A stretch of DNA of 64,000 nucleotides from Anthoceros angustus (Eukaryota; Streptophyta; Anthocerotopsida; Anthocerotales; Anthocerotaceae), in the NCBI GenBank assembly GCA_010909165.1, contig VJWM01000126.1, forward strand, positions 682,001 to 746,000, in the 5' to 3' direction. The translations under genes and the position numbers were made by a program. Within the stretch, counting starts at the first letter, position 1, and the number at the start of each line of letters is the position of its first letter. Below the pieces are notes generated by a model. The model saw only the letters and a list, made by a program, of their open reading frames with translations, did no database searches and was not told the origin of the DNA. Below are positions 35,891 to 46,773 of the stretch, in pieces.

Positions 35891-36099
35891 TACAAATTTG
35901 TCGATTTCTTTGCCTGCATCCTCCAAGAAAGTACTCTTCACGTACATGCCGGAATAGGTGCTGTATTGATGATCAAAAAATACTTCGGCCTCAGCATTTG
36001 TCGTGATATAGCATGATGTAACTTGCGCTGATCCAGGTCTGTTGTGCTTGAACGCACTTTACAAATGCCAATCGGCACGACCTGGCCTTCACCATCTAA

Positions 36100-36405
36100 C
36101 CTACAGTTTGAAGGGCCACTTGTTCATCTCAAGAATCTCCCAATCCTGTCTAGGCTTTGCTTTTCTTGCCGTTTGTTGCAACAAAATAATCCGTCTTGTG
36201 CTGAGCTATCAAGCTCAACTCCTTGGGGTTTCAACGTTCACAGCGATTGATCGCTGATGGTAAGAAGTATCAGCCGAGAATCAGGTTTGTCCGTGGACCC
36301 ACTTTTGGCAAGAGCTGGAAAACTCATGCCGAAATCATCCTTCCTTTAGAAGGTTGTGCACATCAGGACCGGCCAGTTGACGTGACCCCAGGGCAACCAC
36401 ATGGA
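36100..36405. repeat. Duplicate of 28410-28735
   Basis: Shared landmarks in order are AACCTACAGTTTGAAGGGCC, CTTGTGCTG.GCTAT, GTTCACAGCG.TTGAT, GCCGAGAATC and GTTGTGCACATCA. This extends the duplicated territory behind each PPR locus. The 182-residue frame open in the first copy is broken here, so it is probably not a gene. Confidence 0.65.
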
Positions 36406-36409
36406 TCTA

Positions 36410-38923
36410 GCATGCATTCTATCACATGCAAACCATGTTTGGTTGAAACCGGTGTAAAGAAAAGAAGCATTTCATTTTTAATTCATGGTCATAAGAGTCC
36501 CACATGGCATTGCATAGTTGAACGAAGTACTTTACTTGGTAGTGTAATATAAAGTTTTTTGAAATGCTAGCTTTCTGAATACAAAGAGATGAAACAAAAT
36601 TCATCCATTACACAATACTTTAAAGGAAGACTATAAAATCACGATGCATGTCCTTTCAAATATTGATTTGACGTTACATACGCACTACTGCTATATTCCG
36701 GCTCTAATATCATATGATTGTAGGATATGTACAAGAAGGGCTCGATTGGGAGGCTCTCAATCCCTATAAGTTGATGCAATTCATTCATGGCCAGCTGGGG
36801 AGTAGGGGAGTGAGAAACATTAAAAGTTGAAATAACATTTGTCGGGGTGATATTTATTGAGGGTAGATTGTACTAGGTAGTCATGTACGTATGTACATAT
36901 TATATTACGTATGGACAAATGTACGTATATTGCTTCACCACTGCTCTATATGGTGATCGCCTTACATGTAAAATTTTCTGTCGAGAGCCAAAGGAACAAC
37001 TTTACAACATTTGAACATCAAAGTTTCGCGGCATCTTTGAGAATCCTGAGCTTCATGGTGGCTTGAACCATGCGACACTAGGTTGTTTTAAAGAGAAGCT
37101 CAACCTTCATACGCAAGCATCCCCTTGCCGCTTCACCAGTATAGTCTGTTTTACAATATCAACTCTTATTCATGTGGAAGAATCAAAACGATTGATAACA
37201 CAAATTACCCCTCTAGAAAATACTATATAGTAATATAAATTAGTTATCAGGGTTGAACAACACGAAGAAGAGTTTTAAATTCGAATGATCGGTTCTTGAC
37301 ACTAATCACCCCTCTAGCTATTATTATATGGTAGTATTATAAATTAGTTCCTTTTATAGGTAATATTATATATCACAATCGGCAAGAAACTCATCCAAGC
37401 AGTTGTCCACCCTAGGATGGTGCACCCAAATTCTATTGAGTAATCTCTATGGTATGTGTTAGAAAACATATATCATTGTCTTTATCTTTCTTCATCTTTA
37501 TGATGCAATCATTGTTTCATTGACACAGACAAAGTACTTGGCATTGCAACATCTGGCGGCATTGGTCCTTGTATGCAATTGTTAACTTCGTGAGGCTAAG
37601 TTTCGCATTGAGGAGGTTCTAAAACACGTTGCTATGAAGTACCGCTCCTGTGGGCACATATGAAGCAAATTTCCATCTAACATTCTCATCTAAGATTCTT
37701 GGTTGAATGAATTCTCTGCAAGCACGAGGTAAAATTCCATCTTAGAACATGGGCTGAACGAGTTCTCTGCAAGCATAGGTAAACCACAATGCCTCATTTC
37801 AAACCAACACCAGCCTTGTCCGTCAACTCAGCTCTGACCAGTCACAAAACCCATCGAATTAAATGTGACATAACGGATAAGTATTACAGAGTAGGAAGCA
37901 GAGTAGGAGGTGATGGTTATGGCCTACGATGTTACTTGCGAAATAGGAAAGTGTAATGGCTGTGGCCTACGGTGTCGTCGCTGAGTTACGGTACGCTTGA
38001 CTCCGCCCGGGGAGTTGTGTGCGGGAGACCACTGAATTGAATCAGAAATGTGTAGGTAAAAGGAAAGGGGTATGGAATGATTCCGGCTGCGCTCACACAG
38101 GACGTGGTGGAGCCGGTTTTTCATTCCCGGGCACGAACCTGGTTTTGCGAGGGCCAGCGGCCGCGTTCCGCAATGGGGGAGGCGCATGCTGCTTAAGCGG
38201 CGGGGTACAGGATAATTTATTCTAGTGCGTTTGGAGGATGCAACTGGGAGCGGTGCCGCAAGTGCATCCTGTAACAGACGAGACGGCGACGGTGTCCGAG
38301 GAGGGAGAGATGGATTGTTATGTGTGGAAGAGGAAGAAGCATGAAGAAGGATTTTTATTTTCAGTAGCTTGAGTTTGTGGAGGAGCATGGCTGGCGGCCA
38401 CATGGGCTTGGCTTCTCCATAGCAGTGCAAGCGCGTCCCAGGGTGGAGCGGATCTGCGAGTCGCGACTCGCATGGACCCGGTTGGCGCGCTGCCAGTGGG
38501 ACTTCCTTTGCCAAATCGCTTGTCGAGAGCCATATCTGGAAGTGCTCTGCGTGGAAGACAAGCATCCCAAACTCTGGATGAGCAACAGCTGTGATTATTC
38601 TTCCCGGTTCAATGAATGCGTGTACCTGAAGGGTGACAGTTTCTCGGTGGCACGCACGTCCAGCGTTGATTCCACCCATTTCCGCTGAGAAGGAGATGCC
38701 TGCAAAGCTTGGCCACACGCACGCATTATCTTCAAATATGTGCCAATGTGGCAACCTTTTCGACTTCGTATCAATCCAGTATTTGGAACTGTACAAGGCT
38801 GCGAGTGTCCGTACCCAATCCAGTGAGTGGGGGGAATGGTGCCAACCAACATGCATCTACAAGATAAATCATTCCCACCTTACCAGGAGAAAGCGCAAAA
38901 GCGGTCACTACTTTCAGAGATAT
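36410..38923. repeat. Segmental duplication, copy B, and 3' flank of the TMEM185/RING gene
   Basis: This is the partner of 17417-20562. The right part (about 37900-38923) is directly downstream of the RING gene stop and may include its 3' UTR. The left part is AT-rich. A 310-residue minus frame here (37924-38856) is low complexity and is not preserved in copy A, so I do not call it. No other gene is visible in this stretch. Confidence 0.7.
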
Positions 38924-41900
38924 TTACACATCGTACACAGACATTCTCTCTGCAATTGAACTTCTACAGACTGGGCAGAATTTACATTTCTCCGAGCAGA
39001 AGCTGCATCAAGAAAGAAGAAACGGCGTTATCAGCCCACAATTGTCTTATGGAGTTGGGATTCCTTTAAAAAACACGTAACTTAAGTCAACGCAAGAGGA
39101 GAAGACCTGCACAGGATGCGGTGTCGACAAGGAAGGAGAACAACAGCAATCTCTCGTTCAAAGCATATCCTGCATAGAACCTTTTCCTGGACGAGCAGAA
39201 TGTATGAGTAGTCCTCCGCACAACAAGCTGGACATGTTTGAATTAGAATAGCATGCCGCAACTTTCAGGAGAACCTAGGGAGCACAATCCATAAAGCTTA
39301 CATTCTGGAGCCGGTCGAACTCCTGCTGTTGATGCTTGGATATCTCAGCTTGCTCGCCCAGAGCAGCTTGCAGTCTCCATACCTGTGTTCAAGCACATGT
39401 CCACAGCTGATGCCCAGACTCCCAACAAGTCAAAATCTAGTCAGGGTACTGCTGCCATACCTCCTCCGCCAGGTCCTTTCTTGGCATTTTCTTAACCACC
39501 TCCGGTGCAAGCCCAGAAAAGGTGTTGTAGCTAAATGTCACAACAGAAACCAGTTAACACACCCAAAGAATGAACCACAGGAGGAAGTTAAAAAAGAAAA
39601 CATTATAGCATACTTGGTTGAATCCGCACTGCTTAGCAGCCGTGCATGATCTTCTCTGCTGGAAGCATCAATTGACCACCATCCAAGCAATCTGTCCCAC
39701 AATAATCCTGTCATGAGAAGCCTGCAATGTCACACCCTTCACTTCGGTCACAAGACCTCGTCACCTCACCTGGAGCCTTGCTGAAGGAATCCACAACACT
39801 CAAATGCTTGGGCCAACAACATGGCAGGGTAGCTTCTTGGCCCTTCCCCGGTTGGGAGAAGCAGCAATACGTTCTCCATTAAGTGCAGGAGGGCAATCAG
39901 GACAGCCACTCCTTGCACCAAAAGGATTGGGGAGAAGATCAAAGCCACCGAGAAGTGCTTTGCACTGGCCGGTGTTCCCTACAACACACTTGCACATGTG
40001 AGAACAAGGTTCACGCACAGCATAACTCACAACACCAATAGATGGTTGGAAAGCAATTACCTCAAGTCGCATGCATAACAGCACTTGGAACACAATGACA
40101 GGCACTTTTAGAAGATGACCCCCAATCTCCTGTCGACCACAAACTCCTTCTGAAGCATCATCCTCATCCATTAATGAGACCCTGGCTTGCCCTTCCTCGT
40201 CTGCTCCTCTAGATGTTGAGGAGACCAGTGAGCTTATTGATGCTGCTTGCCCACTTTCAGTCTGAATTGAAGGATTTGACCACTTTGTGCAGACCAGGAA
40301 AGAGAAACACTGTGCAATGCTGCAGGCAGCAAAAAAGTCAAATACATAACAGAAATGACAACAGGAGGAGGAAGAATTACGATACATTGCCATGCAAGCA
40401 CTAAGCACTCACCCAAAGTTTATGAACAAGTCCCACCACCCAAGCGCTCCCACGTCTCCTGAGAAAAAAAAGGACATGCCCATCAATGCCAGTCTCTAGC
40501 ATGCACAACATAACTGTGACATGTTATGAGCGGCAGACGAATCATGTTCAAGGTGAGAGGCTGACCACTGAGCTTCAGAAGAGTGAACATAGTAGCAGCG
40601 ATGAAAAAGACCATAGATACTGCCACCCAAAAATACTGCACCACAAATGGTGATGCCTTGGATCAAAGTGAAATGAACCAGAAAACACACCAAAAGAAGC
40701 CATTAACAAACAGGAGTTCATGGTTAGCAATTGAGAAAACTGGACTTGTGTGTAACAGCTCTCTTCAATGCACCAGCCAGAACTTTAGTCACTATAAACC
40801 AACAAGAATTCACGTCTACTGTGAAAAGCAACAATCCAGTGTACAAAAAGCCTCAAAATGATTCACAGGAAAACCGGATGGCCAAGAGGTCCTTACTGGA
40901 AGTGTTTCCCAAATTGCTTCATCTGTCATGCTTTCCTCATCCCCAGGCATTAGAGCCCTGCACATCCTGCATACACCCTTGTTCATCATCAAGAGAGACT
41001 CGGCCTGACAGACAAGTATACCCAAAGCAAAGTAACCAACCTGAAGTTGTCGACCAGGACAACAGCCTCAAAGACCAGCAGAGGCAGAAACACCAATTTA
41101 AGACTAATTGCCCCTGATCCATATTCTGCACAGGACGGTGTAGACATCAAATAAATTATCCAGAATGTTGTCATTTCTGCTGCTATTTAGTAGTCAGAGA
41201 CCAGCCTTCTTCACCACGTTCCACACAACCAGACTGATTCGAGGTTACAGGCTCTAAACTGTTCAAATGGAGATATAAACAAGTTTAACTGACTGGATAA
41301 GTGTGGGTTTTCACTTAAAAGCAAGAGACGACAGTTCTGCTTTGTCTGCTCACAGTGCCCTATTCTTCACTGACAGTGCCTTCGTCCCCGTCAAGTGGAA
41401 GACCTCAGAAAATGAGGACATCTTGCATCACTCAGGGGAGTCATATGGACGATCTGAACACACTAAGCTAGCCAACCTCCTGTCAAATCTATGCAAAAGC
41501 ATCCAAGTATGAAATCCAAGTCATCCAAGTTCCAAGTATCCAATCAAGTTGTACTTCCCACAACTGCTCCAAGCTGAGATGACATGCTGTTAACCGATAC
41601 AAGCAGCAATCTTGACATACCTTCATGGCTGACGAGGTAGCAACAAAGCAGTGTTTCAAATGAAACAATAAGAGGAACTGCAACAACCGAATGGCATGGT
41701 GCCCACTGCAAAACAAGCACATGTTCTTAGAGGACAACCACCTGCCGAATCAGGACCGTAAACAAGGCCTCCCAAAGCGCAAGATGCACAAGCAATCTGG
41801 CACTTGGCTCATGCAGAATACTTACATGACGGTCATGCGGCACAGATGGAGCCGGCAGAGAAAACCGTCCCCTTATAACAACCGCATGGAAAATGAACAG

Positions 41901-42199
41901 TGGTAGAAAGACCCACCTACATACACGAACGAGTAGACAAAGTCACCAACAATATTTTCAGCCGACTAACACACAAGCCCAGACACTTCAAACATGACCT
42001 AAAGGCCTAAAGCCACGGCACTCCACTCATAGGACTCCCTGCAACTTGAAACTGCAACAGCAGGGTAGCCGACATACCACCAGGAATGTTCGAAGTGGCC
42101 TCCGAGCTTCACCACCAAAAGACTCGTGAAACAAAGTAGCGAACCGTGTGCAGCAACAGCCTGCACTGAACCCAGAATTCTGGTCCAGGACATGGCCAT
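38924..42199 (-). CDS. TMEM185 / 'transmembrane Fragile-X-F-associated' protein with C-terminal RING finger
   Basis: This is a multi-pass membrane protein with a C-terminal RING, so a likely membrane-bound E3 ubiquitin ligase; substrates are unknown. Fourteen exons join in phase: 42199-42078, 41916-41826, 41705-41621, 41125-41041, 40966-40897, 40635-40566, 40458-40413, 40319-40061, 39978-39770, 39691-39614, 39530-39461, 39382-39302, 39186-39107 and 39002-38924. They encode 474 residues, close to plant homologues. Landmarks are MAMSWTRILGSVQAVAAH, then RGRFSLPAPS, then VFLPLLVFEAVVLVDNFR, CRALMPGDEESM, LGWWDLFINFG, CTKWSNPSI, EIGGHLLKVPVIVFQVLLC, KKMPRKDLAEE, and a RING (VLCRICFERE, LLPCRHRILC, CKFCPVC) ending SVYDV. 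The donor after exon 6 (GTCAGC) is weak. No transit or signal peptide is obvious; the first membrane span starts near residue 15. The gene appears intact. Confidence 0.93.
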
Positions 42200-43244
42200 G
42201 CCTGCACGATTTCAGTGGAATCACAATTCTCCGTATACTCTGGCAAGACGACTTGGGAGGAACACGGCACCCGACCGTGCCATCATGCACGTCCTCTTAC
42301 TTATCCACCACTCGGAACCCTAGAAATGAACTCCAGCGCTCTTCATTTCCACACTCAACCTCACGACCTCTCCTGAGCTGGTAATAGTATCGGCTCATCA
42401 AACACCTTCTTGTCCCCCATTCCTCCACCTCCTTCCTGGCAACCACAACCCCAACCCTCACCCCGCGATCAAACCCCGCCAACCCCAGCCCCTACCTCAA
42501 ACCCCTTCAAGCTCCCCCGACCCAATTTCATCCACACCTAATTTCCTAACCCTCTCCGTCTCCGATGAGTCATGAACCCGCGCCCTCCCCCACGCCTGGC
42601 CTCCCGATCCCCCGCTCTTCCCCCGGACCGCAGAAGCTTCCCCGGCGAGCAGTCCCTGCCACCACAATTGCGCAGCTCCGGCCACATCCGGGTCCCCCTG
42701 CCAATCCCCTCCCCCGACTCCAGCCCCCGACCGGCAGGTTCTTTCCTTCTGCTTCTTGAAGAGCATGCAACCTCGCACCAAACCACACCACGCCACAGTC
42801 ACACCAACACCAACACCACACCAACAGACTGCCACACCGAATGCCTCTGCCGGAAGCCGCGCTACCGATGGAATTGGCGTGGAATTGGAAAGGGCGCGAA
42901 AGCCTAACGCGATTCCCCGGCGAGGATGCGGCCCCCGTCAGAGATGCGATACGGGTGGATAGCAGATTCTGTGTCAGAAGGCCCCGGGGGGCAGACTCGC
43001 GATTCCTCCGCCCTCGCAGCCATTTTTCGGCGGCCAAGCCCTCTCTCTCACGTCAGCACTGCAGGCCTCCGCCCGGTCTGCTGCTCCCTTGCCACCTTTC
43101 CTTAAAACCGGTGCAAACTGGGGAATTCTTGGCCTGCCGCTATGTCTGGCGACGTGGATTCATATTTTCCGGTTACGTTGCATGTAAGCGTAAAGCTTTT
43201 CTTAAAAGAAAAAGAGGAGATGGGTGAACATGTCGAGACTTTAT
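42200..43244. other. GC-rich 5' region of the TMEM185/RING gene
   Basis: Likely promoter and 5' UTR, read leftward. The sequence is C-rich on the plus strand, with ACACCAACACC repeats (42800-42830). Overlapping open frames on both strands have the composition of GC-rich UTR rather than protein. No second gene is seen. Confidence 0.45.
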
Positions 43245-43325
43245 AAAAAGAACGAGATGGGAAATCTCACCTATCCCGAGGCCAAAGGGGACAACCCACG
43301 ACGGGGCACTAGGCCATGGGGCATG
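43245..43325 (+). repeat. Dispersed short repeat, copy 3 of 3
   Basis: GAGATGGGAAATCTCACC, CGAGGCCAAAGGGGACAACC and CACTAGGCCATGGGG parallel copies at 3480 and (inverted) 22915. It abuts the 3' side of the retroelement on the minus strand, so it might be that element's terminal sequence. Confidence 0.45.
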
Positions 43326-43419
43326 TCTCCGCATTAATCTACTCTATAACTCCCAATAGTCCCCAAGATATTGCCGTCCTATATAGGAAAGGGTTCAATT
43401 ATCTATGGTGTCGTCGATG

Positions 43420-45002
43420 TCATGTCTCCAGCACTCGTAATCGTCCTAAAGATGGCACTGGCCAATGCGCTTTGCAGGGCGATGGAAACCCGTTACGTGA
43501 ATTATGCCACGACACTGGAAAGGGGGAGGCCAACCCCGCCCCTGTCGTTGAGGTAGGCCCTTGCGCACTCCTTGATGAAACGAGAGAAAACCTTACCCAA
43601 GGCCCCATGGGTTTCAATGGCAAGGGGGATAGAAATGTGACCTTGATGCATGGACCAGAACTTGTAAATTTTCTTAGTTGCGCTCCCTTCCGCCACCCAA
43701 CCTGGAGGGTTGATGGTGACATGGTCGCTAATAGAGTCTCTCGTTGGGTCAATGACAACCACGTCCGCAACCGAGACCTCGTCCCCCCGCGTCAAGAAAA
43801 GGTCAGCTTTGATAGAGACGCCACTGAGCAGAGTATATTGCCGCTCCTTGAAAGGAAAGAAACCACTCTCCTTGGCCATCGAGAATATGAAGTCTCGGAC
43901 GGCGTCGTGTGTAGCAATACGCTGTCCACCCATTGGACAACGCGCTAAGTGGGCCCCAGGGTCGTCGATGGAGGCCCCAAAGCAGCACGCCGGAAGAGAT
44001 TAGGCTAGTGGTTGGACCAGACCCAGGCGAAAACTCATCGCGGTACAAAAAGAGGCTGATGCGATTTGGAATGCCTAGATGCAAGGGCGGGCCAGAAGTT
44101 AGGAACCTACACCCTTTCCTGAGCAAGAGCAAAGGCGAGCTCTAGTGGGACGAGGAATAGATGAATCCAGAAGAAGACCCTGCAGCACGTGCCCATAATG
44201 CTTCTCCTGGAGAGAAGCTTGCAACCCCCAAAGCCCGTCTGCGAGAAACGAGGAAAAAGAAGGCATGGCTTTCTTGGCCGGAGGGAGTAAGTGGTCCCTA
44301 GCCAACCATAGGGACTCTTGGAGGGGGAAGCACCCCTTCTCAACTCCTGTGACGAAATTCTCCAAAATGCTGCTATCTCAGATAAGGAAGCGAGAGGCCA
44401 AAATGAGGGTCGAGAGGACCCAGCTTCCTAGAAAAGCCGCTGGCGCTGAGGTCTCCATGGCCAAAAGACCTGGGCCACCAAAAGCGACAGGAAGGGACAC
44501 CTGTCGCCGAGCAAGGACTGTAGCCGCACATTTGAAGGAACGTGGCCCAATAATGTCCCCCAGAGACTGCATAACCAGCTTGTCGAAATCCCCAAGTCGA
44601 GAAATAAAAACTGGAGAGGTGGGGACAGTGCGAATGAGGTACCCAAGGCGGCGCGCGAAGCAGGAAGAGAGGATGCCAAAGGCCACCTGAGGGTCGCCCA
44701 ACTTAGAGAGGTCGTCGATGTGCGCAAGATCCTGTTTCAATGCAGCATCCACAAATTCCCATATAAAGCCCGGGGGCTCGGACTCCAAGGACCCGTAACC
44801 CCTGTGGAGAATCAATATCCCCCTCGAGATAATGAAGAGGGGGCCTAATATCGGACGGGGACCAAACCTTGCACTTTAAGATCTTGACGTTCATGCCAAG
44901 GCGAGAAAGCTCCAAGGAGAAGGGGTCGAAAGCATCTTTGACTTTGTCCACGGCCCAAGGATTGCATGATATGCTTTGGCACAAGACTTCTATATTTATC
45001 AA
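43420..45002 (-). mobile_element. Decayed retroelement: reverse transcriptase end plus endonuclease-like C-terminal domain
   Basis: Reading leftward, a reverse-transcriptase thumb region comes first (FSLELSRLGMNVKILKCKVW, HYLEGDIDSPQGLRVLG, LGDPQVAFGILSSCFARRL, ARRQVSLPVAFGGPGLLAME). After a linker comes RFRLGLVQ and a CFGAS.DDPGAHLARCPMGG knuckle. The C-terminal domain reads HDAVRDFIFSMAKESGF, then LFLTRGDEVSVADVVVIDPT and IPLAIETHGALG. The order RT, Cys/His knuckle, HDAxRD and a D..DVVV.DPT block resembles the C-terminal restriction-endonuclease-like region of some non-LTR-type elements. Frames shift several times, so it is inactive. Confidence 0.6.
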
Positions 45003-45136
45003 AGTCTAGAATAACCAGCACCCATAAGTCTCCAATGCAAGTGGAATAAAGAAGTGGCCAGTCTATAGTCTCCTATACTTCTTAACCTTGGTAGACACTG
45101 CTCCAATTATAGCCCAACTTGGACGGTTTAGTAATC

Positions 45137-45760
45137 TGCTGATGTGGATTCCTATGTAGGGTCAATAACCACCACGTATGCCACAGAGACTTGGTCACCC
45201 TGGACGAGGTACAAGTCAGCCCTGACCGTCCACCCTTTACTTAAGACATACCAACGCTCTTTTCAAGCATATAACCAGTTTCACGAGCCATTACAAACAT
45301 AATGTCACGAATTGCATCATTGATGGCAACATATTGACTCCATTTGGACAACGAGCAAGATGCGTCTTAGATGCATCCAGGGCAGAGCCACGTTCACAAG
45401 TAAGAAGTAATGACGCCTCTAGTTGAACCAAGCCCAGACGGAAGCGCATCGCTGTAGTGAAGGTTACAGGCGTAATATAAAATATTGCTTATATGCATGC
45501 ACAAGCCAATAGCCAAGCTCTTGTGCTCTTCCCAGAACAAGATCGAAGATAAGTTCTTGAGGCCCTTCGAATAAAAGGGTCCAAAAGGATAGATTGGATA
45601 GCCTGGCTGAGTTGGTTGTCAAACAAGGATGCTTGCAACCCCCTAAAACCATTGATGAGGAAGGTCTTGAAGAGAGGGAGAAATTGCATGCCTTGATTCC
45701 ATTGATAACATGTCCTTGGCTTGCCTCAGGGACACTTAAGGGAGGGTTCCCTTGTTCTTC
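45137..45760 (-). mobile_element. Second, more decayed partial copy of the same retroelement
   Basis: Minus-strand reading again gives TAMRFRLGLVQ, then a degenerate HLARCPNG and DLYLVQGDQVSVAYVVVIDPT (given here only as VSVAYVVVIDPT and flanks). Upstream is NGFRGLQASLFDN, parallel to DGLWGLQASLQEK in the first copy. The two copies are head to tail on the same strand, and this one carries more stops. Confidence 0.55.
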
Positions 45761-46429
45761 TCAACTCCTGATAGACAGTTCTCTAAAAAGGACTTGTCGT
45801 GAAGTAAGAAACGAGAGGGAGGGCGGTAGAAAGAGTTAAATCAACTCACTAAGGATTGGAAGTGAACTAAATAACGTTAATCTACCTCATTGAGAGGGGA
45901 GCTTATCCTTACCAAGATGGTCCACTATTGGCGAAAGGTCGCCATGGTAGGGCGACGCACTTGAGAGTGAATCCACTCCACCATAGTTGCTAAAGATTAT
46001 TAGATAGGATGCCTTTGAGGGAGATAAAATGTTTTTATCTAAGGCTCTCATTTGGACAAAGAGGAATCTTCCAAAGGATTTGCAAGGAAAGAACGGGTGA
46101 TCTCGTCTGCCTCTTTGACGGTACAAATCAATTGAGCAGTAGCTTATAATAATAAGTTACTGACAACCGACACCTCACGATGATGCCCTGCCTATGCACA
46201 GCGATGCCCTCGGCCCCCTCTCAACGGCCAATACATAATACATAAAAGATCATTGATTTTAATGTCTTAGAGAATGTGTGGTAACTAGACACCGCCATAT
46301 CGCGATTGGTGAGATAAAGGTTGAGATGAGGTGTTGGAAGTGATTTTGGAATTCTCATCATCGTTTTGTTGTGAAGCTCTCTATCATTGTTTTATTGTGA
46401 GACTCTTGAAATGACTTAGACACATGTAC

Positions 46430-46560
46430 AAAAACGTGCTAATTAAGCATCTTGCGCTTCGATCGATACTTAGATGGGGTGCCTATAGGGAGTAGATGCT
46501 CTTGGCGCTAGTAGCCTAGGCACACCATGGTATAAATTGTCAATTACCAAGTCCCATGAT
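46430..46560 (+). mobile_element. Non-LTR element 3' piece, copy D2 (inverted relative to D1)
   Basis: GCTTCGATCGATACTTAGAT, GCGCTAGTAGCCTAGGCACA and ACCAAGTCCCATGA are the reverse complement of the D1 and array sequences. The TTC tail is missing, so this copy is truncated. Confidence 0.5.
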
Positions 46561-46773
46561 AGTCCCTCCTATGAAGCGCGAAGATCCTACCCTCCAGGAC
46601 AGGCCTATTGTGACCCTCCACGAGAGCCTTGGTTCCCTCTACAAATTTCTTTGAGGCAAGGCCACATGTGCGGTAAGTTTTCTTTCCTTCCTTTCATGGT
46701 TTTCTTTCCTTCCTTCCACGGCTTTCCTCATTGATGGTTTTTGGGGGTTGCAAGTGTCAAGAAGCACTCGGCA

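Noticed and set aside
37924-38856. 310-residue minus-strand open frame downstream of the RING gene
   Set aside because: The duplicate segment at 17.4-20.6 kb does not keep the frame, and the composition is that of GC-rich UTR.
43316-43948. 210-residue plus-strand open frame
   Set aside because: It is antisense to the recognisable endonuclease-like domain of the retroelement on the minus strand.
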